Assembly (NCBI GenBank): GCA_934098295.1
Contig: CAKONV010000003.1
Coordinates: 101,322-165,321 of the forward strand
DNA length: 64,000 bases
DNA from: an uncultured Bacilli bacterium
GTDB taxonomy: Bacteria; Bacillota_I; Bacilli_A; ML615J-28; CAG-313
Direction of reading: 5' to 3'
The notes beneath the pieces are model-generated. The model was given only the letters and a program-made list of their open reading frames with translations. It was not told the origin of the DNA and searched no databases. The translations under genes were made by a program, and so were the position numbers. Positions within the stretch are counted from its first letter, which is position 1, and each line of letters starts with the position of its first letter. Of this stretch, positions 43,563-52,000 are shown piece by piece.

Positions 43563-43783
43563 TGAATTTTGTTTTAAATATAATTTTTATGATTACATTT
43601 TTAGGAATGTTGGTTATTTCGACAAAAGTAATTTTGGACAGTAATTTCGATCACTTATTCAAACAAGGAAAAACTAATTCTATACGCGTAGCTTACGTAA
43701 TTGTAATTTTAATTGTTTCTTTTTTAGTAGCTTATACTTTTAGAGAATTATCAAATACAATTTATAATTTAATATCAAAATAA
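43562..43783 (+). CDS. DUF1146 (YwzB-like) membrane protein
   Basis: 73 residues, two membrane helices, with the FDHLFKQGKTNSIRVAYVI block of DUF1146. Function unknown. In B. subtilis ywzB lies between the ATP synthase operon and spoIIQ; here it directly precedes spoIIQ. Confidence 0.75.
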   Translation: MNFVLNIIFMITFLGMLVISTKVILDSNFDHLFKQGKTNSIRVAYVIVILIVSFLVAYTFRELSNTIYNLISK

Positions 43784-43784
43784 T

Positions 43785-43824
43785 GTATAAAATAAAACAT
43801 CTCGCAAATAATAATTGCGAGGTG
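43785..43824 (+). promoter_or_regulatory. Sigma-F-like promoter inside an SD-masking hairpin, spoIIQ
   Basis: GTATA (43785-43789), 14-base spacer, GCAAATAAT (43804-43812), one base off GGNNANANT. CATCTCGCAA (43798-43807) and TTGCGAGGTG (43815-43824) form a 10-bp hairpin that fully covers the SD GAGGTG. Confidence 0.55.
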
Positions 43825-43829
43825 ATAAA

Positions 43830-44504
43830 ATGAAAAAATTGATTAAAAAAATTGGCCAAAATAAATTTCAATTCATATTTTTTGCAAGTTTGGTATTTTT
43901 AGTAGTTTTAGCTATTGTTATAGCGAGTGTTGATACAAAAGCACCAGTAACTACGAATCCTGATGATGATCCAACAGACATTAAAAAACCTGATGAACCA
44001 AAACCAAGCGGAGATGATGAAGAAGTTAACCTTACGGCTGATGAATTAGTATCTTTACCATTTGATTCAACTTTAGATTATCATGTTGTTCGCAAATTTT
44101 ATGAAAAAGATGCCTCTAAAGAAGATCAAGCTAAATCATTAATTAAATATGATAATACATTTAGAACAAGTCTTGGAACAAGCTATGCTTTAAAAAATGG
44201 TGGTAATTTTGATGTTGTAACATCAATTACGGGTACAGTTACGGAAATTTCATCAAGCCCTCTTTTTGGAACTTATGTAGTTCTATCAAGTGATGAAAAT
44301 GTTAAAACATATTATTATGGCTTAAGTGAAGTAAGCATTACTAAAGGTGCAACAGTTAAACAAGGCGAAAAAATTGGTAGTGCCGGTACAACAGCTGTTG
44401 ATCAAGAAACAGGTGTTCATGTATATTTCCAAATAACAAAAGATGGTAAATATATAAATCCTGAAAAAGCCATTGGCTGTAAAGTAAAAGATTTGGCTAA
44501 ATAA
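43830..44504 (+). CDS. spoIIQ: SpoIIQ-like degenerate M23 protein
   Basis: 224 residues: one N-terminal membrane helix (about 14-37), an acidic Pro-rich linker, and a LytM/M23 domain (about 120-215). Blocks SITGTVTEISSSPLFGTYVV and YYYGLSEVSITKGATVKQGEKIGSAG align with SpoIIQ. The HxH zinc motif is HVYF, so the domain is not a peptidase. SpoIIQ in the forespore membrane docks SpoIIIAH across the septum. The next-door ywzB-like gene supports orthology. ATG 43830 follows GAGGTG. Confidence 0.85.
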   Translation: MKKLIKKIGQNKFQFIFFASLVFLVVLAIVIASVDTKAPVTTNPDDDPTDIKKPDEPKPSGDDEEVNLTADELVSLPFDSTLDYHVVRKFYEKDASKEDQAKSLIKYDNTFRTSLGTSYALKNGGNFDVVTSITGTVTEISSSPLFGTYVVLSSDENVKTYYYGLSEVSITKGATVKQGEKIGSAGTTAVDQETGVHVYFQITKDGKYINPEKAIGCKVKDLAK

Positions 44505-44532
44505 AAACATCCTAAAAAAGGATGTTTTTTTA
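44503..44532. terminator. Bidirectional terminator between spoIIQ and mnmM
   Basis: AAACATCC (44505-44512) pairs with GGATGTTT (44520-44527), flanked by A and T runs on either side, so it can serve both converging genes. Confidence 0.8.
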
Positions 44533-45093
44533 ACGTTTGTTTTTAGAAATTGTAATTAAATAAGGAGAAAGATTACGATTATAATTTTGATATTTTGTTA
44601 CTAGATATAGTGAGCTAGACAAATTTTTAACATATTCATCTATTAAATTACTTTCAATTTTTCCTTCTTCATGTCCAGGATAGACAGCTATAATAATAAG
44701 GAGAAGAGGATTGTTAATAATTTCTTCAGTCAATGATTTAATAGCTTTCATTGTCGAAATATGATTAGTAGTAATTGATTTATCAGTTCCGGGAAGATAA
44801 CCTAAATTAAAAATGGCTAAATCATAATTACTTGGATTAATAGTATCATGAGATTTTAAATAATAACTTACATTATTATAGCCTTCAGTATTAATTTTTT
44901 GTTTGGTAAGTTCAATAGCTTTTTCTTGGATATCATAGGCATCAATATGACCTTTATCTTTTAGATTAGATGATAAAAAAAGAGTATCGTTTCCTGCTCC
45001 GCAAGTTGCATCCAAACATCTAATGAAATTTAAGCTTACGCTATTTAGATATTCCCTTATAATTAAATGGCTAGCTTCAACAATTTTCAACAT
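44530..45093 (-). CDS. mnmM: tRNA wobble-uridine methyltransferase, YtqB/MnmM family
   Basis: 187 residues. CLDATCGAGNDTLFLSS is the SAM loop and FNLGYLPGTDKSI the rRNA_methylase/YtqB motif. In B. subtilis MnmM methylates nm5(s2)U at the wobble base. Start at 45093 because AAGGAGA lies just upstream; a longer frame to 45144 has no SD. It overlaps mnmL by 17 bp. Confidence 0.85.
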   Translation of the reverse strand: MLKIVEASHLIIREYLNSVSLNFIRCLDATCGAGNDTLFLSSNLKDKGHIDAYDIQEKAIELTKQKINTEGYNNVSYYLKSHDTINPSNYDLAIFNLGYLPGTDKSITTNHISTMKAIKSLTEEIINNPLLLIIIAVYPGHEEGKIESNLIDEYVKNLSSSLYLVTKYQNYNRNLSPYLITISKNKR

Positions 45094-46033
45094 ATAAATC
45101 TCCTTGATAATAATTATTTTTCCGCATTTTTTTATCAATTTCATTCATTACTACAAATTTTTTTAATGTCCAAAGAGGGGCAATTAATTCATTTTTATCG
45201 GCATCACCAGTAATACGATGTATAACGATATTTTCATTTAAAAGTCGTAATTGTTTTATGACAACATCAACATATTCTTCCATACTAAGAAGTTTAAATG
45301 GTTCTTTTAAATAAATAGAACCCAAAGGAGCATTTTTAATAACATGTAACATGTGAATTTTAATGCCATCAATAGGCAATTTATTTAAAAATTTAATTGT
45401 ATTTAACATATCAGATTCATTTTCGTTAGGCAAACCATTAATAATATGAACGATTACTTTAATATTAGAAATAGCTTTTAATTTCTTAATAGCTTTCACC
45501 AAGCAATCATTAGGGTAACCTCTATTCATATTAAAAGCAGTAAGTTCATTAGACGTTTGAAATCCTAGTTCTACCCAAAGTTCAATTTTTTTAGATAATG
45601 ATGCCAAATAGTCAACGATTTCATCGCTTAAACAATCAGGCCTTGTTGCAATCGAAAGAATTAAAATATTAGCGTGCTTTAAATCGTTATATCTTAATAT
45701 TTCATCATACCTTTTTTTTAAATTTTCAAGTGTGTCATAAGTATTAGTATTAGCTTGAAAATAGGCAATGTATGATCCTTCATGCCATTTAGTTTGCATT
45801 TGTTTTTTTACCTCTTCAAATTGAACAATGAGGGATTTTCTCTTGTCTCCCGCAAAATCGCCACTACCAAGATCAGAACAAAATAGGCATCCTTTATAAC
45901 TAAGTTTGCCATCACGATTTGGACATGAAAAGTTTCCATTTAAAGATATTTTGTAAACTTTTTGATGATATTTATCTTTTAAATAATTATTTAAGGTAAG
46001 GTAGTGTTTTTCATTATTAAATAATTTATTCAT
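45077..46033 (-). CDS. mnmL: Radical SAM protein YtqA/MnmL (TIGR01212 family)
   Basis: 318 residues. SLNGNFSCPNRDGKLSYKGCLFC carries the Cys ligands of the 4Fe-4S cluster, and YFQANTNTYDTLENLKKRYD plus ELWVELGFQTSN are family blocks. MnmL with MnmM completes the mnm5 wobble modification in Gram-positive bacteria. AAGGAAA SD. Confidence 0.88.
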   Translation of the reverse strand: MNKLFNNEKHYLTLNNYLKDKYHQKVYKISLNGNFSCPNRDGKLSYKGCLFCSDLGSGDFAGDKRKSLIVQFEEVKKQMQTKWHEGSYIAYFQANTNTYDTLENLKKRYDEILRYNDLKHANILILSIATRPDCLSDEIVDYLASLSKKIELWVELGFQTSNELTAFNMNRGYPNDCLVKAIKKLKAISNIKVIVHIINGLPNENESDMLNTIKFLNKLPIDGIKIHMLHVIKNAPLGSIYLKEPFKLLSMEEYVDVVIKQLRLLNENIVIHRITGDADKNELIAPLWTLKKFVVMNEIDKKMRKNNYYQGDLYVENC

Positions 46034-46073
46034 TATTATTTCCTTTCTGTTTCCTTTTTTTATTCTAATATGA

Positions 46074-46107
46074 TATAATACATATAGGAGGGAGTAGTAT
46101 TCTACTC
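46074..46107 (+). promoter_or_regulatory. -10 box, SD and hairpin before the DUF1295 gene
   Basis: TATAAT at 46074-46079, AGGAGG at 46087-46092, then hairpin GAGTAG/CTACTC (46092-46107) between the SD and ATG 46122. Folding would shorten the 29-base gap. Confidence 0.5.
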
Positions 46108-46121
46108 GAATTAATGATAAT

Positions 46122-46988
46122 ATGCGCTTTACAAAAACTCGTGATTTATTAATTACTCTTTTAATCTACTTAGTAGTAGTAGGGTTAGGCTTCTTATTAT
46201 TAAATATTTTGCCGTTTACAACTTTTTTTATTAAGTTGTTTGTTATAACAATTATTGCATCAATCTTTTTATTCATAGTGAGTTTGATTTTAAAGAATGA
46301 GGCAATAATAGAACCTTATTGGTTTTTTTCACCAGCTATGACTTCTCTTGCTTACTTTTTAAACCAAAAGAATTATGATATAACTTGTTTAATGCTACTA
46401 TCATTTATTATACTTTGGGCTAGCATTGGTCTAGTTATTTGGTGTTTTAATTTTAAAGGATTGAGAAATAGAACTTTTAAATACCAATATTTAAAAGAAA
46501 AATTTCCTAAAATTTATTATTTAATAAGTTTTGGCTTGTTTTTCCTGTTACCAACTCTAGTTAGTTTTATAGCGATGATGCCTTGTTTTTATTATTTTGG
46601 TAATAGTTCTGGCTCTTTAATGACAATGGTAGCCTTTGCTGTAATTTTAATAGGAATTATTTTAGAAATGGTTTCCGATTGTCAGTTATATTTATTTAAA
46701 AGAATACCTTCAAATGACTATTTAGTTTATACGCGTGGGTTATTTAAAAATAGTAGACATCCTAATTATTTTGGAGAAATACTTTTCTTTTTAGGGCTAT
46801 TTTTAGTTTATTATAGCAGCGCTTCTGCTAACTTTTTAGTAATTGGATCTCCTTTGATTGTTTTTATATATTCAGTTTTTGTTCGAATACCATTTATTGA
46901 AAAAGAAGAATTAAGCACTAAGTCTGCATATAAAGAATATATTAATTCAACAAACCAATTGTTACCACTATTTCCACCTAAAAAATAA
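46122..46988 (+). CDS. DUF1295 (steroid 5-alpha-reductase-like) membrane protein
   Basis: 288 residues, seven or more membrane helices. The C-terminal YTRGLFKNSRHPNYFGEILF block is diagnostic of DUF1295, related to isoprenylcysteine methyltransferases and steroid reductases. The substrate is unknown. Divergent from mnmL. Confidence 0.8.
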   Translation: MRFTKTRDLLITLLIYLVVVGLGFLLLNILPFTTFFIKLFVITIIASIFLFIVSLILKNEAIIEPYWFFSPAMTSLAYFLNQKNYDITCLMLLSFIILWASIGLVIWCFNFKGLRNRTFKYQYLKEKFPKIYYLISFGLFFLLPTLVSFIAMMPCFYYFGNSSGSLMTMVAFAVILIGIILEMVSDCQLYLFKRIPSNDYLVYTRGLFKNSRHPNYFGEILFFLGLFLVYYSSASANFLVIGSPLIVFIYSVFVRIPFIEKEELSTKSAYKEYINSTNQLLPLFPPKK

Positions 46989-46994
46989 GACATT

Positions 46995-47022
46995 AACCAT
47001 CCTATTAAGGATGGTTTATTTT
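46995..47022 (+). terminator. Terminator after DUF1295 gene
   Basis: AACCATCC (46995-47002), six-base loop, GGATGGTT (47009-47016), then TATTTTATTT. Confidence 0.7.
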
Positions 47023-47597
47023 ATTTCTATTTGATTGCTAGTTATAAAAATTAGACTATTTTTTAAATCATCGATTTGTTCTTTAGGAACTTTTACTTCT
47101 AAGGATACTAAAGTGTTAAAATTTTTATTTAAGATTTCATAATCTTTTAATTTATTTTCAATAGTCTTTAGATAACTATAGGCGAAAGTTAAATTAAGAG
47201 TCACATATTCAATAATTGGTGAAACACCTGCTTCTTTTAATGCTTTACTAGCCGATGATGAATAAGCTCTAATGAGACCACCAGCCCCCAGTTTAATTCC
47301 CCCAAAATAACGGACAACAATAATTACAAAATTAGTTATATCATTTTTTTTAAAAACATCTAAAATGGGAGCACCTGCTGTACCGCTTGGTTCTCCATCA
47401 TCACTACAGTGACCATTTTCACCAGTTTTTCCGATAATATAAGAAGTAACATGATGAGTAGCATTGGGATGCAAATTTTTAATTTCTTGAATGTATTTTT
47501 TTGCACTATCAACATTGTCTACTTTTTTTAAGTAAGAAATAAAGGTGCTTTTATTAATTTCTTGAGTAAATATAACATCTTTTGATATAGTATTCAT
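47016..47597 (-). CDS. YigZ/IMPACT family protein (UPF0029)
   Basis: 193 residues. HHVTSYIIGKTGENGHCSDDGEPSGTAG and RYFGGIKLGAGGLIRAYS are the IMPACT-family signatures; a C-terminal DUF1949 follows. Its role in translation or amino acid metabolism is not settled. SD GGAGATG. Confidence 0.88.
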   Translation of the reverse strand: MNTISKDVIFTQEINKSTFISYLKKVDNVDSAKKYIQEIKNLHPNATHHVTSYIIGKTGENGHCSDDGEPSGTAGAPILDVFKKNDITNFVIIVVRYFGGIKLGAGGLIRAYSSSASKALKEAGVSPIIEYVTLNLTFAYSYLKTIENKLKDYEILNKNFNTLVSLEVKVPKEQIDDLKNSLIFITSNQIEIK

Positions 47598-47727
47598 AAG
47601 TAAACATCTCCATATATTAGTATATCAAATATTTAATAAAAAATAAAGTATTAAAAACTATTTATAAATAATTATTTGATATAATAGGAAAGATGAATAA
47701 ATAATCATTTTTAAAGAGGGTGAAAAA

Positions 47728-49029
47728 ATGATAGAAACACAAAGATTCATTTTAAGAAAATTTACAATATTTGATGCTGAAGCGATGTTTAAAAATTGGG
47801 CAAGTGATGAAGATGTTACTAAATATCTCTCATGGGATACGCATATGAGTATCGATGATACCATAAACTACTTAAACTTTGTGATAGAAACCAATCAATC
47901 ATGTTATGCTATAGTTGATAAAAAAACCAAAGAAGTAATAGGAAGCATCGCTAATGTAAAAGAAAATGCTGATTTCACAGTTTGCGATGTTGGTTATTGT
48001 CTTGGAAAGAAATATTGGAACCAAGGAATTCTTACGGAAGTATTATTTAGATACTTAGAAGAATTATTTATAAATCGTGGATACAAAATAGTTGAAGCTT
48101 CCTTTGTTAAAGAAAATTATGCTTCTGGTCAAGTAATGAATAAATGCGGTATGCATTTTTTATACAAATCTTTAGAACTAAAAGATAAACTTGGTTGGGT
48201 AGAAATTAAACATTATGCGATAACTAAAAAAGATTTTATCATGAAGAAGTTGTCTTTAGATATCAGTAACTATTTAGGTACACAAATACCAAGTTTTTAT
48301 GATATTAATGATTTAATGCTTTTTTTACAAACTAAAGGATTTTTGGTTAAAAGTATTACAACCATAGATAACAACAAAATATTTAATAATCATAGAGGTA
48401 ATATTTATGTTGGTTATCAAAATGATTTAAATATTAGACAGTATTATTTTATTTCGGAAAGAAAAAATGCCGCTTTGTTTGATGCCGTTATAAAAGAATT
48501 TTTATATATAAATAAGGAATATATAATTAGTGATAATAATAAAAACCTTGAACAACTAATTGTTAACCTTTTAAAAGAAAAAAATTTAACCATTAGTTTT
48601 GCGGAAAGTTGTACAGGTGGTCTTCTTACTTCAACATTAATTAATGTTTCTGGCGCTAGTAATGTAATTAAAGAAAGTTATGTAACTTATAGTAATGAAG
48701 CTAAAATTAAGAACCTAGGCGTAAAGGAAAAAACAATAAATACACATTCTGTATACTCCAAAGAAGTAGCTTTGGAAATGGCAAGAGGGCTATTTTTAAG
48801 AACTGGTTCAAATATTTGTGTGAGTGTAACTGGTCTTGCTGGAGGTCTTATTCATGAAGCCAACGATGGTAGTTACGATTATGCTATTTATTTAAACTAT
48901 AAAAAGAAGGAAAATGTTATAGTTGAACATAAGAAGGAAAAGGGATTAAGAAATGAAGTTAGAAGAAAACAAGTTAACTATATTTTTTATCAAATATACA
49001 AAAATTTAAACAATCTTGATAATTTTTAA
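47728..49029 (+). CDS. GNAT acetyltransferase fused to CinA C-terminal amidase domain
   Basis: 433 residues. The first 170 are a RimJ/RimL-type GNAT domain (YCLGKKYWNQGILTEVL, acetyl-CoA region). An unrecognised middle of about 100 residues follows. The last 160 are CinA_C/PncC: ISFAESCTGGLLTSTLI with the catalytic Ser near 294, VTYSNEAKIKNLGV and SVTGLAG. The usual GPGGG loop after VTG-x-AG is altered. PncC recycles nicotinamide mononucleotide. SD GAGGGTG; no SD before the internal ATG at 48241, so it is one protein. Confidence 0.8.
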   Translation: MIETQRFILRKFTIFDAEAMFKNWASDEDVTKYLSWDTHMSIDDTINYLNFVIETNQSCYAIVDKKTKEVIGSIANVKENADFTVCDVGYCLGKKYWNQGILTEVLFRYLEELFINRGYKIVEASFVKENYASGQVMNKCGMHFLYKSLELKDKLGWVEIKHYAITKKDFIMKKLSLDISNYLGTQIPSFYDINDLMLFLQTKGFLVKSITTIDNNKIFNNHRGNIYVGYQNDLNIRQYYFISERKNAALFDAVIKEFLYINKEYIISDNNKNLEQLIVNLLKEKNLTISFAESCTGGLLTSTLINVSGASNVIKESYVTYSNEAKIKNLGVKEKTINTHSVYSKEVALEMARGLFLRTGSNICVSVTGLAGGLIHEANDGSYDYAIYLNYKKKENVIVEHKKEKGLRNEVRRKQVNYIFYQIYKNLNNLDNF

Positions 49030-49053
49030 ATAAAAAGTAGTAAGTAATTAATG

Positions 49054-49082
49054 TTGAAAAGATAGTTCAAATATGGTATAAT
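49054..49082 (+). promoter_or_regulatory. Sigma-A promoter of tex-acpP
   Basis: TTGAAA (49054-49059), 17-base spacer, TATAAT (49077-49082). A leader of about 100 bases precedes the SD. Confidence 0.8.
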
Positions 49083-49192
49083 ATTAAAGATGAAAAACCA
49101 TTAACAAGATTAAATATTAATTATTTTTTGATAGCTTAGTTGATTGTTTATAAATTTAAATACTAATCAAGATATATAAAGTGGAGGAAAAA

Positions 49193-51613
49193 ATGGAAAA
49201 CGATTATATTAATGATGCCCTTTTGGGAAAGATTTCACGTGAACAAAATGTTAAAATTTCACAAATAAGAGCTGTTCTTCAATTAATTGAAGGTGGTGCT
49301 ACAGTTCCTTTTATCGCTCGTTACCGTAAGGAAGTTACTGGTGGGCTTGATGAAGAACAAATAAGAGCAATTTATCAAGAATGGGATTACGGACAAAAAT
49401 TAGCAGCTCGTAAAGAAGATGTAATGCGTCTTATTGAAGAAAAAGGTAAACTTACTGATGAATTAAAAGATGCTATTATAAAGGCTACTAAACTTGCGGA
49501 AATTGAAGATATTTATCGTCCTTTCAAAGAAAAGAAGAAAACAAGAGCAACGGATGCTAAGAAAAAAGGCTTGGAACCTCTTGCAGAATACTTATTATCA
49601 TTTCCACTTGAAGGTGATCCTGTAAGTGAAGCTAATAAATATGTTACTTCATTAGAAGGAAAAACGGAAGAAGAAATTGAAGCAATGAAAAAAGAAGGTA
49701 CTATTGTTAAAGATGCACAGGATGCATTACAAGGTGCTAAAGATATTATTGCTGAAATTATTTCTGATGATGCTCATTATCGTTCTTGGATCCGTGATTA
49801 TTTTGAAAAAAATGCTAAGATTTCTTGTAAGGTTAAAGATGAAACTCTAGATGAAAAGAAAGTATATGAAATGTACTATGATTATGAAGAACCAATTAAA
49901 ACGGTAAAACTTCATAGAATTCTTGCTATAAATAGAGCTGAAGCTGAAAAGGTAATTAAAGTAGACTTAGTTGAAGATTACGCATATGTTTTAAACTACA
50001 TTTGTGCAGACAAGATTAAAGTTTTAGATTCTGTTACCGCAAGTTATGTTCGAGAAGCCGCTCAAGATGCCTATGATCGTTTAATTCGCTCAGCTATTAT
50101 TAGAGAAATTCGTGGTGATTTAAAAGATAAGGCTGAAGATCAAGCTATTCATATTTTTGGTGAAAACTTAAGAAATTACTTATTACAACCACCTATGAAG
50201 GGTAAAGTTGTTTTAGGTGTTGACCCTGCCTTTAGAACAGGATGTAAATTAGCTGTAGTTGATGCTACGGGAAAACTTTTAGAAAAGAGCGTAATGTATC
50301 CTCACCAAAAGAGTAAAGATGAAGTTGTTCCACCTGCAAGATATGCTAATGCAGTTGAAATCTTTAAAGATTTAGTAATTAGACATAATGTAGAAGTTGT
50401 TGCTATGGGTAATGGTACAGCTTCAAGAGAAACAGAGGCTTTTGTATCAAGCACACTTGCCGCAATGAAAGAAGAACTTGATGCATTAGGAAGAGAAGTA
50501 AAATATATTATTGTTAATGAAGCTGGTGCTTCTGTATATTCAGCTTCTGATATTGCACGTGATGAATTCCCTGATTTCTCTGTTGAAGAACGTTCAGCAA
50601 TCTCAATTGCTCGTAGATTACAAGATCCACTAGCTGAATTAGTTAAGATTGATCCAAAATCAATTGGTGTTGGTCAATATCAACATGACGTTACTCAAAG
50701 CAAACTTGCTGACTCTCTAGATTTCGTTGTTTCTACAGCCGTTAACCAAGTAGGTGTAAATATCAATACTGCTTCACCTTCACTATTAAAATATGTTGCT
50801 GGTCTAAATGGTGGTACTGCTAAGAAAATTGTTGCATATAGAGAAGAAAATGGCCGTTTTAATAATAGAGAAGATATTAAAGTAAAAGGTGTTGGTCCTA
50901 AAGCTTTAGAACAAGCTATAGGTTTCTTAAGAATAGTTGATGGTAATGAACCATTAGATATGACTGGTATTCACCCCGAAAGTTATGAAGCTGCTCGTGG
51001 CATTCTTTCAAAACTTGGCTTTACATCAGCCGATTTAGGAAAACCTGAACTAGTTGAAAAAATTAAAAGTTTAACACCTGAAGAAATTAAAACAATGCAA
51101 GAAGAATTAAATATTGGTGAATATACAATTAAAGATATTCTAGATGCTTTTTGCAGCCCACTACGTGACCCACGTGATATGATTGAAGCTCCAATTCTAA
51201 AGAGTGACATCCTTCATTTAGAAGATTTAGCTGCTGGAATGGAATTACAAGGTACAGTACGTAATGTAACTGACTTTGGTGCTTTCATCGATTGTGGATT
51301 ACACGATGATGGATTAGTACATATTTCTAAAATGTCTTCTGGATTTATAAAACATCCATTAGATGTAGTTCATGTTGGACAAATTGTTAAAGTATGGGTT
51401 TTAGAAGTTGATTTAAAGAAGGGTCGTCTACAACTTACAATGATTGATCCAAATGCTAAAAAAGAAGAAAACCGTCAACCTCGACCAAAGAGAAATAATA
51501 ATCAAGTAAAAAGTGGTGCTAGTCACCAAAAACCTAACAATAAACGTAAAAAATTTAGTAATGTAGAATTACCATTTGCACGCCGTGAAAGTGTACATCT
51601 AGGTAGAAAATAA
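49193..51613 (+). CDS. tex: Tex/YhgF family RNA-binding protein with S1 domain
   Basis: 806 residues. GGATVPFIARYRKEVTGGLDE opens the Tex N-terminal domain; YqgF-like nuclease fold (VLGVDPAFRTGCKLAVVD), HhH motifs (NINTASPSLLKYVAGL), and a C-terminal S1 domain (GMELQGTVRNVTDFGAFIDC). It links transcription and translation factors; exact role unclear. GTG 49181 is within the SD, so ATG 49193 is used. The basic tail ends in RREVHLGRK-like residues. Confidence 0.92.
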   Translation: MENDYINDALLGKISREQNVKISQIRAVLQLIEGGATVPFIARYRKEVTGGLDEEQIRAIYQEWDYGQKLAARKEDVMRLIEEKGKLTDELKDAIIKATKLAEIEDIYRPFKEKKKTRATDAKKKGLEPLAEYLLSFPLEGDPVSEANKYVTSLEGKTEEEIEAMKKEGTIVKDAQDALQGAKDIIAEIISDDAHYRSWIRDYFEKNAKISCKVKDETLDEKKVYEMYYDYEEPIKTVKLHRILAINRAEAEKVIKVDLVEDYAYVLNYICADKIKVLDSVTASYVREAAQDAYDRLIRSAIIREIRGDLKDKAEDQAIHIFGENLRNYLLQPPMKGKVVLGVDPAFRTGCKLAVVDATGKLLEKSVMYPHQKSKDEVVPPARYANAVEIFKDLVIRHNVEVVAMGNGTASRETEAFVSSTLAAMKEELDALGREVKYIIVNEAGASVYSASDIARDEFPDFSVEERSAISIARRLQDPLAELVKIDPKSIGVGQYQHDVTQSKLADSLDFVVSTAVNQVGVNINTASPSLLKYVAGLNGGTAKKIVAYREENGRFNNREDIKVKGVGPKALEQAIGFLRIVDGNEPLDMTGIHPESYEAARGILSKLGFTSADLGKPELVEKIKSLTPEEIKTMQEELNIGEYTIKDILDAFCSPLRDPRDMIEAPILKSDILHLEDLAAGMELQGTVRNVTDFGAFIDCGLHDDGLVHISKMSSGFIKHPLDVVHVGQIVKVWVLEVDLKKGRLQLTMIDPNAKKEENRQPRPKRNNNQVKSGASHQKPNNKRKKFSNVELPFARRESVHLGRK

Positions 51614-51623
51614 GGAGGAAAAT

Positions 51624-51851
51624 ATGGTATTTGAAAAGGTTAAGGAACTAATAGTTGAAAAATTAAATGTTAAAGCTGATAAAGTTACAATGGATGCTCG
51701 TTTAGTTGAAGATTTAGAAGCTGATTCATTAGATGCAGTAGAAGTAATTATGGAATTAGAAGAAGAATTCAATATTAGTATTGATGATGATGCAGCTCAA
51801 AATATTAAAACTGTTGGCGATATTGTAAGATATATTGAAGAGCATAAATAG
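51624..51851 (+). CDS. acpP: Acyl carrier protein
   Basis: 75 residues, acidic, with LEADSLDAVEVIMELEEEF, whose Ser receives 4'-phosphopantetheine. Carrier of acyl chains in fatty acid synthesis. SD AGGAGG. It follows tex by 10 bp. Confidence 0.95.
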   Translation: MVFEKVKELIVEKLNVKADKVTMDARLVEDLEADSLDAVEVIMELEEEFNISIDDDAAQNIKTVGDIVRYIEEHK

Positions 51852-51861
51852 AAATATAACT

Positions 51862-51894
51862 AAAAAAGGTACAAAATAAATTGTGCCTTTTTTT
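51862..51894 (+). terminator. Terminator after acpP
   Basis: AAAAAAGGTACAA (51862-51874) pairs with TTGTGCCTTTTTT (51881-51893) with one G-U pair. Confidence 0.85.
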
Positions 51895-51918
51895 GATTTT
51901 AAAATATAGACATTTTTC

Positions 51919-51947
51919 TTGAAATTTAAAAAATCATATGTTATAAT
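51919..51947 (+). promoter_or_regulatory. Sigma-A promoter of the MarR-type gene
   Basis: TTGAAA (51919-51924), 17-base spacer, TATAAT (51942-51947). SD AAGGAGA before ATG 52001. Confidence 0.8.
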
Positions 51948-52000
51948 TAGTTTGAATTTAAATATATTAACTTTTGTAATAAAATTATAAGGAGATAAGC

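Noticed and set aside
51948..51975. FabT operator upstream of the MarR gene
   Set aside because: Only a half-site-like TTTGAATTTAAA is seen; it is too weak in AT-rich DNA to claim.
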